DNA from: Paulownia fortunei
Lineage: Eukaryota; Streptophyta; Magnoliopsida; Lamiales; Paulowniaceae
Reading direction: 5' to 3'
Assembly (NCBI GenBank): GCA_019321725.1
Contig: CM033114.1
Location: forward strand, 17,650,278 to 17,714,277
Length of the DNA stretch: 64,000 nucleotides
Below are positions 1 to 11,900 of the stretch, one piece after another; the first letter of the stretch is position 1, and the number at the start of each line of letters is the position of its first letter. Position numbers and translations under genes: made by a program. The notes beneath the pieces are model-generated. The model saw only the letters and a list, made by a program, of their open reading frames with translations. It ran no database searches and was not told the DNA's origin.

Positions 1-848
1 AGCATACCCCCATACCTTAAGGTCTTTGTAAGAGGGTGGTTTTTCACACTATATCTCATATGGTGTTTTAGGTACCGACTTTGATGACACTCTATTTAAT
101 AGATATGTCGCTGTTTCTAGAGCATAGCCTCAGAATAAAAGAGGAAGTCCAGTAAAACTCATCATTGATCGAACCATGTCCAATAAGGTTTGATTTTTAC
201 GCTCCGCAACTCTGTTGAGTTGGGGAGCTACGTGAGGGATCTATTGAGAAAGAATCCTATTCTCTTTTAGATAATCAAGAAACTCTGTGCTCAAGTATTC
301 ACCTGCTCGATCTGATCGAAGAGCCTTGATACTTAGCCCAGTTTGTTTCTTCCAGTTCACATCTGAATTTTTCAAAAGATTCAGATTTATACCTCATAAG
401 GTACACATAACCATACCTAGAATAATCATCGATAAAAGTTATAAAGTAGTGATAGTTTCCATGAGCACTAATATTTAATGGCCTACATATATCTAAATGG
501 ATCAAATCCAATAGATTTTTAGTTCGTTCCACTTGTCCAACAAATGGTGATTTGGTTGTTTTTCTTTTGAGACATAGCTCATATGTTCCTTGCTCTTTTG
601 AAAGATTTAGCAATTTGGCCAACTTATGAATTCTTTTCTCAAAGATATGATATAACCTAGTATGCCATATAAATTGGGAACTATGATTATCTATTTTTCT
701 TTTATTTTGTTGAACATGGAAAAATAAGTTATAAGGATTAATTGAATATAAACCATTTATCAATATGTCAGAGATAATCAGAACTGAATCTTTAAAAATG
801 GAACAACTTCCATGTTTTATTAAAAAAGTAAAACCTTCTCCATCCAAA
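1..848 (-). pseudogene. Copia element A: GAG-pre-integrase and integrase core remnant
   Basis: Minus-strand remnant of a Ty1/copia polyprotein. The open stretch 299-847 encodes a GAG-pre-integrase segment (WHTRLYHI, then IHKLAKLLNLS) followed by the start of the integrase core, with the first catalytic Asp in LIHLDI and the second in FITFIDDYSRYGY. Below position 300 the frame shifts; the third catalytic residue is visible as VAERKNQ at about 170-230 with stops around it. Integrase joins element DNA to the host chromosome. The copy is dead because of the frameshift and stops. It continues beyond the left edge, so reverse transcriptase, RNase H and the 3' LTR are not in the window. Family assignment is firm; lineage within copia is not settled. 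Confidence 0.88.
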
Positions 849-899
849 ACAGGAATGGAGATAATGTTCTAAATTATCTCTCTTGGATTTTGAGGAATG

Positions 900-1573
900 C
901 TTTCATTTCTCTTTATTTCTCTTGGGCTTTACAACCTTTGAGTAGGATGAGGATCCAACAAGCTTGATAGACTTGTCCTTTTTCATAGTGGACTCAATCG
1001 TATTCAACATGTTAACCAACTCAGCAAGGCTAGTTTCCATTTTATGCACGTTGAAGTTGACAATGAAGGTGTCAAACGATGGAGGCAAAGACTATATGAT
1101 GAGATCCAAATAGAGTTCATTATCCATAATGATTCTAAGTGACTCGAGCTTTTCAATCAGGCCTATCGTATTCAATCCATGATCATGGATTGAAGAGCCC
1201 CCCGTCATATAGGTCCTAAAAAGCTCTTTCGAGATTTGATATCTCACTTGCCTAGTATGTTCATCATTCAACTCTTGTAAGTAAACATAGATATCATGCG
1301 CATGCATATGTACCTCGTATTGTCTTTTGAACTCGTTTGACATCGATGCCATCATATAGCATCGCACTTGCAGATCATCTCAACCAGCTTGTGATAATCC
1401 GCAAGCTCCTCCTCACTAGCGTCTTCCAGCACAGTCAGCAGCGAGATCACATCAAGTATGCAATCCCTTTTTTCAGATTGTAGAATGATCCGAAGGTTCC
1501 TCAATCAATCGACATAGTTGAGACCAATTAATTTATTAGCTTCCAGAATTGATGGAAGTAGATTTTTAGCCAT
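900..1573 (-). pseudogene. Copia element A: gag remnant
   Basis: Capsid (gag) region of the same minus-strand copia element. The ATG at 1571-1573 begins MAKNLLPSILEANK, a start typical of this plant copia group. A TGA at 1505-1507 replaces the Trp expected after NYVD. The following open pieces (1092-1367 and 903-1088) read as the conserved gag body, with ISKELFRTYM, GLIEKLESL and MPPSFDTFIVNFN. The frame ends in a basic stretch, KPKRNKEK. The CCHC zinc knuckle and the protease that should follow are missing, and the pre-integrase segment starts only about 55 bases further on, so an internal deletion has removed them. Not functional. Confidence 0.88.
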
Positions 1574-3040
1574 TTATAAATAATCTACAAATATAAATGA
1601 GGCAGAAAATTAGCATACTTTCAAAATCATTTATAACAAGGTCTAAAGTAATAAATGTCTCCCACTATTTCATTCAGATTCCATCACCCCTAATGGTAAT
1701 TCAAAAAATCTTATTTCCTAGTGGGATTGAGGCCTAATCAATATGTCTTGTGCCCCAAATTTATGAGCCCATAAAATATATTGAAGGGTAGTTAACTTTT
1801 AGCAATTATATCTCCATATAACCCTTAATATATTTTACCTCATTACTTTCTATATACCCTAATTTTATGAGCCCATATGGTATTGAGTGTCAAGCAAGAC
1901 CTATCAAACCTCCATGTAGATGGAGCATGAAAATATTCCATAACTCATGGCCAACGTAGAGATAAGTCCATTCCGTAGGCATCACCATGCTTAGTAGAGA
2001 TCACAACTCCATTATAGAGTTATTCCACGACTCATGGCCGATGACAAAGTAAGGTAGCATCGGCATGTCAACTACTTTTGATGGTAGACATGGATTATTA
2101 GGTCCTACCAAATTTTATCCATATTTACTTGAAATCAGAATTCGAAAATTCATTTACTTGATTTTTAGTTCAAGTAGGGTATTTTTGTTAACCAAGACCT
2201 CATCAACATTAATCTTAATTAATAAATTAACAATGAAATTAAATAAAAAAAACCCTACTCATGCATCTAATACATACATAATTCGAATGATCATGGGTCA
2301 ATCCTATGCGATCCATTTGAGTCAAAAATAGATCTAGGTCAATCTAAGAGTAATATAATGGAAATAAAAACTAGTTTCTATTACATGAATATATCTCATA
2401 TATTCATGGGCCTTCTTGATTCTTTATCTTGGTCCTTCTTTTTGTCCACCAAAAAGCAAAAAAAAAAAAGCTTCACCCTATTCTATTCTCATTCAAAATG
2501 TTAAAGTACATACAAGGAAAGAACAAGAGACTCATAAGTCCCATTTCAAAAACCCAAAGATAAATAAATCCAATCGCATTGATCCAAATGACTCCATGAT
2601 CATCTAATACATACAAATAAATATATCAAATGAATTTATTAAAGCATGTAAATTTATCATCCTTTAAAATTGTAATTTCATGACTTGGGATAAAATCTTG
2701 ATTTTTCAAGAAACACCTTTTTTTCAATTTTAAAATTAAACTTTTTAACTATAAAATTAAAAAAATCATATTTTGCAATTCAACATGATAGCACGCACAA
2801 AAGGCGCATGCCGCCACACGACGGGCGCCCAGTGGGCACCTAGCAGGTGCTTAGTCGGCACCCGATGTTGTACCATGTATGATTTCTCCTTCTGATCTAA
2901 TCAAATTCAATCATACATGTTCTATTTAATAATTAAATAAATTGCAAAATAATTTTACCTAATCAGGATTACAACAAATCAATAAAAAATTAATAATTAA
3001 ATTCACAGGCATAAATTGAATCTAATTGGAATTGCGCAAA
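1574..3040 (-). other. Untranslated leader of copia element A
   Basis: About 1.47 kb between the primer binding site and the gag start. No open frame of note was recognised. Positions 2791-2868 are strikingly GC-rich in an AT-rich surrounding and hold repeated GGCGCCC, GGGCACC, GGTGC and GGCACCC words in both orientations, so the leader RNA could fold there. Function is not known from sequence. Confidence 0.6.
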
Positions 3041-3058
3041 CCATGGCTTTGATACCAC
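3041..3058 (-). other. Primer binding site of copia element A
   Basis: On the minus strand the bases directly after the LTR read GTGGTATCAAAGCCATGG. TGGTATCA is the classic plant copia primer binding site, complementary to the 3' end of initiator tRNA-Met. It lies next to the LTR end (...CCAACA), which fixes the LTR boundary at 3059 and the element's orientation as minus. Confidence 0.88.
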
Positions 3059-5191
3059 TGTTGGGTTCGCATGATCTCGGGGTATGCTCAATGGAAATTA
3101 TTTTTAAAAAAAATATTAAATCATAACAATTATAGTGATACCCCAAATTCGATATGATTTTTAACGATCTCGTAAATTCTAATGGTTGTAATAAAATAAT
3201 TAAAGAATCGATTTATACCTTTTTATGTGCTTTGGTTTTCGTAAGGTATGAAGCAATTAATTGTTAGCTCCTTTTCTGAATTTGGTTCACAGAGGTCCAA
3301 ATGTCTCCCATCTAAAATAGTTCACACTTTAAGCAAGAACACAAAATAAAAAATTCCGCTAGCAATTCTAATTTCTTTTCTAATCTGGTTTATGGAGTGT
3401 ATGAAAATATTAATTCTTGTTATCAACTAGTAATAAAAGAATTAATACTTAAAAATAAAAGATGAAATTTATGGAGAAAAATGATGGATGAAAAAAATAA
3501 TTTTCTTCTCTTAATTTCTATATGGCCGAAAATTATAGGGATGGTTAATCTATCTTAAATTTTCGGCCATCATGTATTTATAGGGGAGAAAAATCCTACT
3601 CATGGTATTTTGTGTCTTATTTTGATTGGTTGGAATATATTTATTATTCAAATTTCTTCCAATTTTATCTCTTTCATATCTTCCAAAGATATTCAAGATT
3701 ACCCAAGAATTCCAAACTCTTAGACTTTCCATCCATTTTCAATTACTTTTGTGGACCTTTCCTAATTTGGCTTGGACTTAAAATTGAATTCCACATTTAA
3801 TCCGATTAATTATCTTACCCAAATTAATTAATTCCATCTAATCAAATTAGACCTAATTAAATAATTAAATTATTTAATTAAGTAAATTAATTTAACAATT
3901 AAATTAATTTATGGACTACACAATTAATTTGATTCAATCAAATAATTATTTCACTCTAATTGGGCTCCTTGATTTTATTAGGTTTAATTAAATAATTCAA
4001 TTATTTAATTGAATAATTAATCCAACTCCTTGAATTAATTTAAGCCCCAATTAATTAATCTCTATTAATTAATTAAATCCAACTCTTTGACTCAATTTCT
4101 AAATTATAAATATTCCATCTCAAATTATGTGTGATCCTTAGGTTCACAACTAAGTTAGCAGTGGGCTGGCTTGCAACATTTACAACTTATGAATAATAAT
4201 AATAATTATAATTAATTAATTAAATTAATTAATTCACTTGAAATTAATTCTTTAATTTCAAGAACCTCACAAGCCATAGGAAACACCTAGCAAGTGTATC
4301 ATGACTACCTAGACTTAGGTGAAATAACGAGTGAACATATTTCAATTACGAGTGTTATACACGTAAGGTCCTTCCATCAACTAATCTCTCGGTTGAGTCT
4401 AGAGCATGGATTAATAGTTGGAACCCTAATTACTCAATAACTATAATTTCATTTCAAGTTTCAATGACTTATGACGAATTGTCAAAAAAACCCATCTAAC
4501 ATTCATCCTGCTTTGGCCAAGGACTTTTGAGTTATGAACTATGAAAACTTAGGAGATTGACTAGTTTTGCCAGACAAATGACGGATCCTTTGTTGACAAC
4601 TCAGTAACCTCCATACATATCAATGCAACATCAAAACGTATCATCTTTGTGATTGTCAAGTAATCAGAATATATATAAAAATAAAACACGATATGCACAA
4701 AGCTACTATGGTGCCTCAAGTAAAAGGACTAATTGTGTACTATCATAATATAGAAATTCTTATTTTGATAAATAACTTTCTAATTAAAAATTTCCAATGG
4801 GCCTGTTCAGTATACTTGTTTCCTAACAAGCACCAGCATACATGCTCTGGCATCACTATGTCAATGTCCATAGAGCGAGGCATCCTCCTCATGTGAGTAT
4901 GTATCATATATGCGAGTCTATTAGGTTATTCGATATCCCTTCTCAAAAAGCCCTTGACTCGAAACTAATTTAAGACCAAAACTATAGAAGCATATTCCAT
5001 GATCACCATCAAATGCGTGATCATGCCCAGTAGCTATGTTTGGGCTAGGGACTTTATCTAATTACAAGAAGCAGTTAAAGATAAAAAAAAATTGCCTTTT
5101 GTTTAATATGATTTAAAAAAAAATTATTTTTACAAATACAAGAGTATAAAGGATACACAATCTAATTGGTACGGTGGACACTACTCTAACA
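3059..5191 (-). mobile_element. 5' LTR of copia element A (2,133 bp)
   Basis: On the minus strand it starts TGTTAGAGTAGTG at 5191 and ends GCGAACCCAACA at 3059, so it has the TGTT...AACA ends of a copia LTR and abuts the primer binding site. The outer end is set by the break in a reverse transcriptase reading frame at 5192, which resumes older copia sequence. A TATA box (CTATAAATA, 3574-3583) separates a U3 of about 1.6 kb from an R/U5 of about 0.5 kb. The matching 3' LTR and second target-site copy lie outside the window; the expected 5-bp target site is 5192-5196. The length is large for copia but within the known plant range. Confidence 0.78.
3522..3583 (-). promoter_or_regulatory. LTR TATA box followed by a perfect hairpin
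   Basis: Minus strand: CTATAAATA at 3574-3583, then inverted repeats ATGGCCGAAAATT (3522-3534) and AATTTTCGGCCAT (3558-3570), a perfect 13-bp stem with a 23-base loop. The hairpin would sit at or near the 5' end of the element transcript. TATA assignment is by motif and position; the transcription start is inferred. Confidence 0.65.
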
Positions 5192-5960
5192 ACCATGACG
5201 GAACATTATTTTTATATCTAACTGCACAAGATGTAATTTTTTTGGAGCTACCATTTTTAGTGCCAACCTGACTATCGTCAGCTTCACCACTAGAGAAAAT
5301 CTCAATGTAGTTGGTGAATACTTTTTGCTAAAATCCTTTGACCACCAGCTTGGCTTTGTAACACTTGATTCCATCATACTCTTATTTGATCCTGAAAAAC
5401 CTATTTGTTATGTAAAGCATTCTTCCCCTTTAATAGTTCAATCAAGTCTCATGTCTAATTTTACATAAACGAGTTTATCTCATATTTCAAGGTAGACTCC
5501 CACTTGACTAAATCTTTAAGACTCCAGTTGTCTATTATCAATTAACAATAAATAATGTAAAGAAGGTGAATACCTCGACTTAGGCATTTTGGAGGAGCGT
5601 CTCACTTCTACTACAAGAGCGCATGGTTTTTCTTGAGAGACTTCATTTCCAAGATTTTGTTAATCCTCTAATTTTTTCCTAGAGCTCCTCAAACTCAACC
5701 TTCTTCTTCTTCTTCTTTTCAACTTTAATTTCTATGTTGGTAGATTACGCAGATGATATGTCCTTCTATATTACTTTCTCACTGAATATGACATCCGTGA
5801 TTTGAATGATTTTCCAATTTTCAAAACTCCAAAATCGGTAGCCAAACTCATCGATGTCATAACCAACAAAAATATATTTTTTGGAATACCCCATTCATTT
5901 TTATTTTTTATGCATGCACCCTACCAAACGAGAACATGACCCTTTTATATACACCTATAA
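5192..5960 (-). pseudogene. Older copia element: integrase C-terminus to reverse transcriptase, interrupted
   Basis: Minus-strand copia pol remnant. Reading downward: integrase C-terminal segment (KYIFVGYDIDEFGYRFW, then KIIQITDVIFSEKV, about 5770-5880), a linker with RRSSKMPKSRYSPS (about 5570-5610), then the reverse transcriptase entry (VFRIK, KAKLVVK, LHLVQLDIKIMFRHG, 5186-5400). Several stops and shifts are present. The reverse transcriptase frame stops after ...FRHG at 5192, exactly where the LTR of copia element A begins, so this copy was the insertion target. The rest of its pol should lie left of the window, beyond element A. Confidence 0.82.
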
Positions 5961-6502
5961 ATACTCATCCTATTTTATTCTCAGAAAATTAAAAACATCA
6001 ATACTTTTACACTTTCTGCTCTCTTTTGATATTTCCTTAATCTGGTTTTGAGTTGACCATCGAATGTTATCGCAGGATATCCTAATGCCTCTTATGGTTT
6101 ATTCATATTGCAAGTGGAATTGTCATTCAACCAGGTACTTGGAATGAGCTAACCCTTGCAAACCTAAAGGTCACCTATACACTTCATGTTATATGGAAGA
6201 ACTGGCAACTCCACTAATAATGTAGCTAAAAAATTTAGGTTCCAAAGGAAGCTAAATCGTTAAATATTACTAACTTAATTATTAAATTGAATACTTTAAT
6301 TATTTACTTAGATATTTTTGCAAGTAAATCAATCCTCAAAAAATCCTACCCTGCTTACAAAAGATTTTTTGAGAATCTTGACTAGCTTTTAACATGTGTA
6401 ACTTACTTTTAGGTATAGGGAGATCAATATGGTTGTAGATACTCTTGTCAAGTATGCTTACACTAGGCCTTTTGTGAAGGCTACGCATATAGCGCATCTA
6501 TA

Positions 6503-7430
6503 GAGATGACAACGGGGTGGGTTTGAGATAGATTTGATCAAATTTAGGACCCAAGCAGCCAAGAAAAAAAGACTTGAGAATCACCTTGCCTTAATTGAAG
6601 ATCTGTCTCAAACACAAAATCTAGCGGGTCCAACCCGTGTGGACCTCACCAAACACGTTTATACAGATTTGAAATTTTGAACAAATCAACCATTCATTTT
6701 CTAGGCTTTAAACTCAAACTGCAATTGAAATCCAAGGCCGATGATGGTGAATCCACACCATTGCATTCACACCTTGTAAAATTTCCTAGAAATACAAAAA
6801 TAATATATCCAGCTCAACCAAAATCTACCCACATTATATGAAAAACCATTCCTTGTGTTTAGCCATATTCAGGAGTAATTCCAGACTTGCAAAAATCCTT
6901 AATTATAATTTGCAACATAGTAGCTTCCTTGGGCCCTTTGACAATTGAATTAATTACAAACAAATAAGAAAGAAGAGTAGAGACGAGAATAGAGATAATG
7001 ATGTAGATTTGGCATTCGCTCTACCCTTTGTGGTGTGCATTTGCTCCACACGTTTCTCCAGCTTTCAAGCACTTCTTTGCTTGAGGTAAGCAGTGTAGGG
7101 GTGGAGCTCGTGGTAGGGTGTGGAGAGGGAAGAGATCCTAGAGAGATGGACATCGATGTTGTAATGAAAGGTTGACTTTGGTGGAGCGGAAGACGATTCG
7201 TCAAGAGAGATGAGTAATTATAAGACTATATTTTAAAAAATATTAATATCTATAATCAGGGAAGGTCTACAATAGGTCCAGTAAGACCTGTTTACCCATC
7301 CCGAATTTGCTTGTGTTAAAAAATTAAATCATTTACCAATCCAAGACCTATTTAATCGGGTTTGGACTCACCCCGAGAAGGAGGAGATTTTAGTATTCAA
7401 GTTAGACTCATCCTATTGTCATTCTTACGT
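6503..7430. repeat. Candidate non-autonomous element with degenerate terminal inverted repeats
   Basis: The left end reads GATGACAACGGGGTGGGT and the right end, reverse complemented, reads AATGACAATAGGATGAGT, a recognisable but imperfect inverted pair about 0.9 kb apart. Similar ATGACAA(C/T)G-plus-GGG starts occur at 48,112 and 54,362. No transposase is seen between the ends. Class is uncertain (hAT-like at best). A reading frame at 6950-7204 inside it resembles nothing I know. Confidence 0.35.
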
Positions 7431-8028
7431 GTTCATCTTTTTGTTTGATTGTTTACAGCTTGATATTAGCCAACATGTGTCCATGGACTATATTTTATAA
7501 TCTTAGAAAATAAAGAGTGAGGTTTTTGTTTGTTCAAGAAAAGAATACAAAAATAAAGTTCATTCAAAACAAAATAGGGCTTAGGGGTTTATTTTCTCTT
7601 TTTTACTTTTTTATTCATATTATAAAATAATTTTACCCTTTTTTAGTTAAAATGAAAACAATGTTTCATTATAAAATATGATACTTTTTTCTTTTAAACA
7701 GGCTAAGTAATTGGTTTGGGTGGATGTAGGTTAACTCAATTATATTTTATAATAATTTGGATTACACTGGTCATAATTTAATTGGAATCAATTTTTTCAA
7801 CTTTAAAATCAAGTTGACCTAGGAATTTGATGTCAACTCGTGTTGGGTTAATAGTTTGTGATGGAAATCACAATCACCCAAATTAAATTAGGGTAGTTTT
7901 GGGGTATGAGGCCCCAAGATTTCAATTAAGAAGAGGTTTTGTGCTTAAGTTCCATCTATGCATAGATATTTGTTACACATAGATATTGATGATCACAATA
8001 GATATTACTATGTATATTTATTAGACGG

Positions 8029-9082
8029 TGATAAGTGCATATTTTGACATATTTTTATATCAAATCATTTATGTTTTTCTTGCTTTATTCTTGTTAATAT
8101 TCTTGTTTTATTAATGTTTTGTGTTAGGGAATAAATGGAAGCATGTTTTCAGACTTGTGCAGTTTTTGTAATTTGAGCATAACTTCATGATCAAAAGCTC
8201 TATGGACCTGAAGCTTGTTTCATTTGAAATCCAAGAGATAGAGGTACAACTTTTATGTTGGAGGCTCATCCCAATTCAGTCTTTATGATAGCAGAAAATT
8301 CGTCCAAGTAATTACACAAAATGGATCACCAAACTTCGGATCAGATTTCAGCCCAGTATTGACTTATTTTACCAATTCGGTTATATATCTTGAGCCCAAA
8401 TTTATTTTGGTCTGAAATTCGGATATGTTATACCCAAGAGATAAATAAACAAGTTTTCTGAAGACAAGATGATGTGAAAATGTGTCGAAATGGTAAAACC
8501 ATAGGCTGCAAATTGCTGATGATGTTACAGGGCGGCTCTTGGACATGACTCGGTAATTTGACCATATCTTCTTCATCCGATCGCCAAATTTGACAAAATA
8601 TATATGAAAATATATCAGCGTTGAAAGATCTACAATTTGTATTCTTCACGTATCTTCAAAATCTGGCTGTATCTAACCGAAAAATATAATTCAATTCAGT
8701 GGATGAGAAATTTATGTAACAACTTACCTACTCTTGGCAACTAGCATACCACTTGATTAACCCCTCCATTATTTGTTTGGCCTCTAGCTTACTCCAAGTA
8801 CTATAAATAGGCCATGTATTCAACTTGTAAGAGGAGGGGGGGAAAAGGGTTTCTTTAGGCTAAGTTATCTAGTTTGTATATTTTCTAGTAGTAATAGAAA
8901 TGCATTCTCTAGTTTCTCTTATATTTTTAGTCTTTGTTACTTTTATTATGTCTTTCTAAATTTCATTTTGCTGAGGAAAAAGGGTGAATCTCTTGATGGA
9001 AGAGAAATGGTTATAAGGGTAGAAATTATTTAAGTATGTTGTATTATTATTATTATTTTTGATCTAAACCCTACTTATTTTT
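8029..9082 (+). mobile_element. Gypsy LTR, left arm of a palindrome
   Basis: Starts TGATAAGTGCATATTTTGAC, a very common start of plant Ty3/gypsy LTRs. It has a TATA box, CTATAAATAGG, at about 8800. It is matched in reverse orientation by 9227-10281 at roughly 97 percent identity by eye, with single-base differences only. Weaker pairing continues inward to about 9134. Peptides of about 70 residues that can be read from both arms in opposite directions are by-products of the repeat, not genes. Confidence 0.8.
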
Positions 9083-9226
9083 ATGGGATCAAGCATTTAT
9101 GTACTCATTCGTCAACAACAAATCAAGGTTTCACATTATCAGTCGGTGGGGTAAAACCGTACAATAAGCTAAATGAACCCAAGTATTTGTTGTGCCATTG
9201 GAGATACATAAATCAAGAATCACCAC

Positions 9227-10281
9227 AAAAATAAGTAGGGTTTAGATCAAAAATAATAATAATAATACAACATACTTAAAAAAATTCTACCCTTATAACC
9301 ATTTCTCTTCCTCCATCAAGAGATTCACCCTTTTTCCTCAGCAAAATGAAATTTAGAAAGACATAATAAAAGTAACAAAGACTAAAAATATAAGAGAAAC
9401 TAGAGAATGCATTTCTATTACTACTAGAAAATATACAAACTAGATAACTTAGCCTAAAGAAACCCTTTTCCCCCCCATCCTCTTACAAACTGAATACATG
9501 GCCTATTTATAGTACTTGGAGTAAGCTAGAGACCAAACAAATAATGGAGGGGTTAATCAAGTGGTATGCTAGTTGCCAAGAGTTGGTAAGTTGTTACACA
9601 AATTTCTCATCCACTGAATTGAATTACATTTTTCGGTCAGATACAGCCAGATTTTGAAGATACGTAAAGAATACAAATTGTATATCTTTCAACGCTAATA
9701 TATTTTCATATATATTTTGTCAAATTTGGTGATCGGATGAAGGAGATATGGTCAAATTACCGAGTCATGTCCAAGAGCCGCCCTGTAACATCAGCAGCAA
9801 TTTGCAGCCTATGGTTTTACCATTTCGACACATTTTCACACAATCTTGTCTTCAGAAAACTTGTTTATTTACCTCTTGGGTATAACATATCCGAATTTCA
9901 GACCAAAATAAATTTGCGCTCAAGATATATAACCGAATTGGTAAAATAAGTCAATACTGGGCTGAAATCTGATCCGAATTTTGGTGATCCATTTTGTGTA
10001 ATTACTTGGATGAATTTTCTGCTATCATCAAGACTGAATTGGGCTGAGCCTCCAACATAAAAGTTGTACCTCTATCTCTTGGCTTTCAAATGAAATAAGC
10101 TTCAGGTCCATAGAGCTTTTGATCATGAAGTTATGCTCAAATTACAAAAACTGCACAAGTCTGAAAACATGCTTCCATTTATTCCCTAACACAAAACATT
10201 AATAAAACAAGAATATTAACAAGAATAAAGCAAGAAAAGCATAAAGGATTTGATATAAAAATATGTCAAAATATGCACTTA
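9227..10281 (-). mobile_element. Gypsy LTR (3' LTR orientation), right arm of the palindrome
   Basis: Minus-strand copy of the LTR at 8029-9082. Its minus-strand start at 10281 (TGATAAGTGCAT) is directly preceded by a purine-rich tract, TGTGGGGGAATT, so it is a 3' LTR with its internal domain to the right. The two arms face each other across 144 bases (9083-9226), of which about 50 bases on each side still pair imperfectly. Confidence 0.8.
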
Positions 10282-11100
10282 TCAAATTCCCCCACACTTA
10301 ACCCTTGCTTGTCCTCGAGCAAGCTTAAAACAAACATAAACTAATCCACTTTCGTAGGAAATCACGATTGCATTTAGCATATGCAACAAGCCTTTAAACC
10401 CCTAGGTGGCCCATAGAGGACGAGTTATAGTCTCGTGAAGGTTTCCAGCAGTGATACCTACAAACACCTATAATAACTATCTTCCAACTTTTATTCTCAT
10501 GAAGCAACAAAGTAATATGGAAATAAAATCAAACAAGTGTTGAGTTTAACTCTTTGTCATTCAAAAATCAATACATTTCCACAATAATCATACTCAAGTG
10601 TGTGTGTGGACAGTTAATGTCAATAGTGATGAAACTATGCATGTTTCAAATAAGTGAATTCTCATAAAACCTTACAAAACCATCACCCAATCTCTAATAG
10701 AAAAGTTAAACATCATAGGCTCTTCCTTTGGTGCAAATCTCCACTACACTGAAGGCACCACACGAAATCAAAAGGTCTTTAACAAAGGTTGTAATGGGGC
10801 CAAAGGGTGGTGATGTAGCTAAGAAATAAAAGGATAGGATGCAACAAAGGTTCTAAAAACTTCATGAAATTAGAGACATAAAATTTATCGATGAAGAATT
10901 CTCCAACTCCACAAATTTCACACTGGAGTCTATTGTTATTGAATTGGACCCCTCTTATTCATCTTGCAACATCTCATTTTTAGTTGCAACTTGTAGCACT
11001 TTGCAACTTTTTTTTTTTATATTGTTTTTTTTTTTTTTCTTTTTTTTTCTTTTTTTTTTTTTTTTTTTATTAAAAGAAACTCCCCCACACTTATCTTCTA
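10282..11100 (-). mobile_element. Gypsy 3' internal untranslated region with polypurine tract
   Basis: Minus strand: CTCGAGGACAAGCAAGGGTT about 20 bases upstream of the LTR, then AAGTGTGGGGGAATT directly next to it; this word order is typical of the 3' end of plant gypsy elements. The tract at 10283-10300 is the polypurine primer for plus-strand DNA synthesis. No reading frame of note. Ends in a long T-rich tract (about 11010-11070, poly-A on the element strand). Confidence 0.65.
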
Positions 11101-11272
11101 TCCCAACCTGAATTTCTTTTGTAAATCCAAGATTTCAATTGAATGTCTCTTAAACTCCATCTTTTTATAAATATAAACTTGAATTCTTCAAATAACTTCC
11201 CTGTGGATCGACCTCGGACTCACGAGAAATTTATTACTTACTTCAACCTGCACTTGGGTTTGCAGCCTTAAA
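11101..11272 (+). mobile_element. Gypsy LTR 3' end fragment
   Basis: CTTCCCTGTGGATCGACCTC, a run ending TTTATTACTT and then CCTGCACTTGGGTTTGCA form the usual closing sequence of plant gypsy LTRs, in plus orientation. It may be the missing tail of the left-arm LTR at 8029, separated by inserted or inverted sequence; this is inference. Confidence 0.5.
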
Positions 11273-11282
11273 GTTGTAGCAG

Positions 11283-11900
11283 ATGGTAAAGATAAGGCTA
11301 TGAACATTTTTATCATTTATAAGAATGAAATAAAAAATTAAATTGGGATAATTTAGGTATTGAAATCCGATAGAAGTAGAGAATATGATTCATCATCATT
11401 TGATGAATTATGTGCTAAGTTTAGTATCATTCACCTAACTACAACTCCATACACCACTTAGCAAAATGGAGTTGTTGAGAGAAAAAATTGAACCATTACA
11501 AACATAGTTAATGCCAAGCATATTAGTTGTGGATTACCTAAGCGGGAAACAGTGCTTACAAATGACTTTATTTCAAATAAAGTTCATCACAAGAAGATTG
11601 AATTAGTACCTTATGAAATGTGAAAAGGCAAAATGCCTTCCTATAAAACTTGAAAGTGTGGGAGTGTCTAGCTAAGATAATTGTACAACCTCCTAAAAAC
11701 GTAAAGTCAGGTCCTAATTTTTTTTTTATTTTTTATCGGATATACAATAAAAGGTAGTGCATACAATTTTTTGAGACATAAATATAATATAGGTGACAAT
11801 CATGTGAACACAATTATTAAATCTAGAGACGCTAAATTTTTTAAAGACGTGTTCCTTTCTAAAGAAAATATTCATAAGAATACTTAAAAGTTTGGTTAGG
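11283..11900 (+). pseudogene. Copia integrase fragment B
   Basis: Plus-strand copia integrase piece. It reads through DGKDKAMNIFIIYKNE, VLKSDRSREYDSSSFDELC, then QNGVVERKN with the catalytic Glu, and further on the C-terminal FIGYTIKGSAYNF and SRDAKFFKDVFLSKENIHKN. Stops and frame changes are frequent. It lacks the first two catalytic Asp residues, reverse transcriptase and RNase H, and has no LTR next to it. It is closely related to the integrase of copia C (15,235 onward), suggesting the same family. Truncated and inactive. Confidence 0.85.

Noticed and set aside
8364..8649. Short frames in the left palindrome arm, mirrored at 9737-9949
   Set aside because: Both come from the inverted LTR sequence, not from a duplicated gene.
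11010..11070. Long T tract as a functional site
   Set aside because: Best explained as the A-rich part of the gypsy untranslated region.
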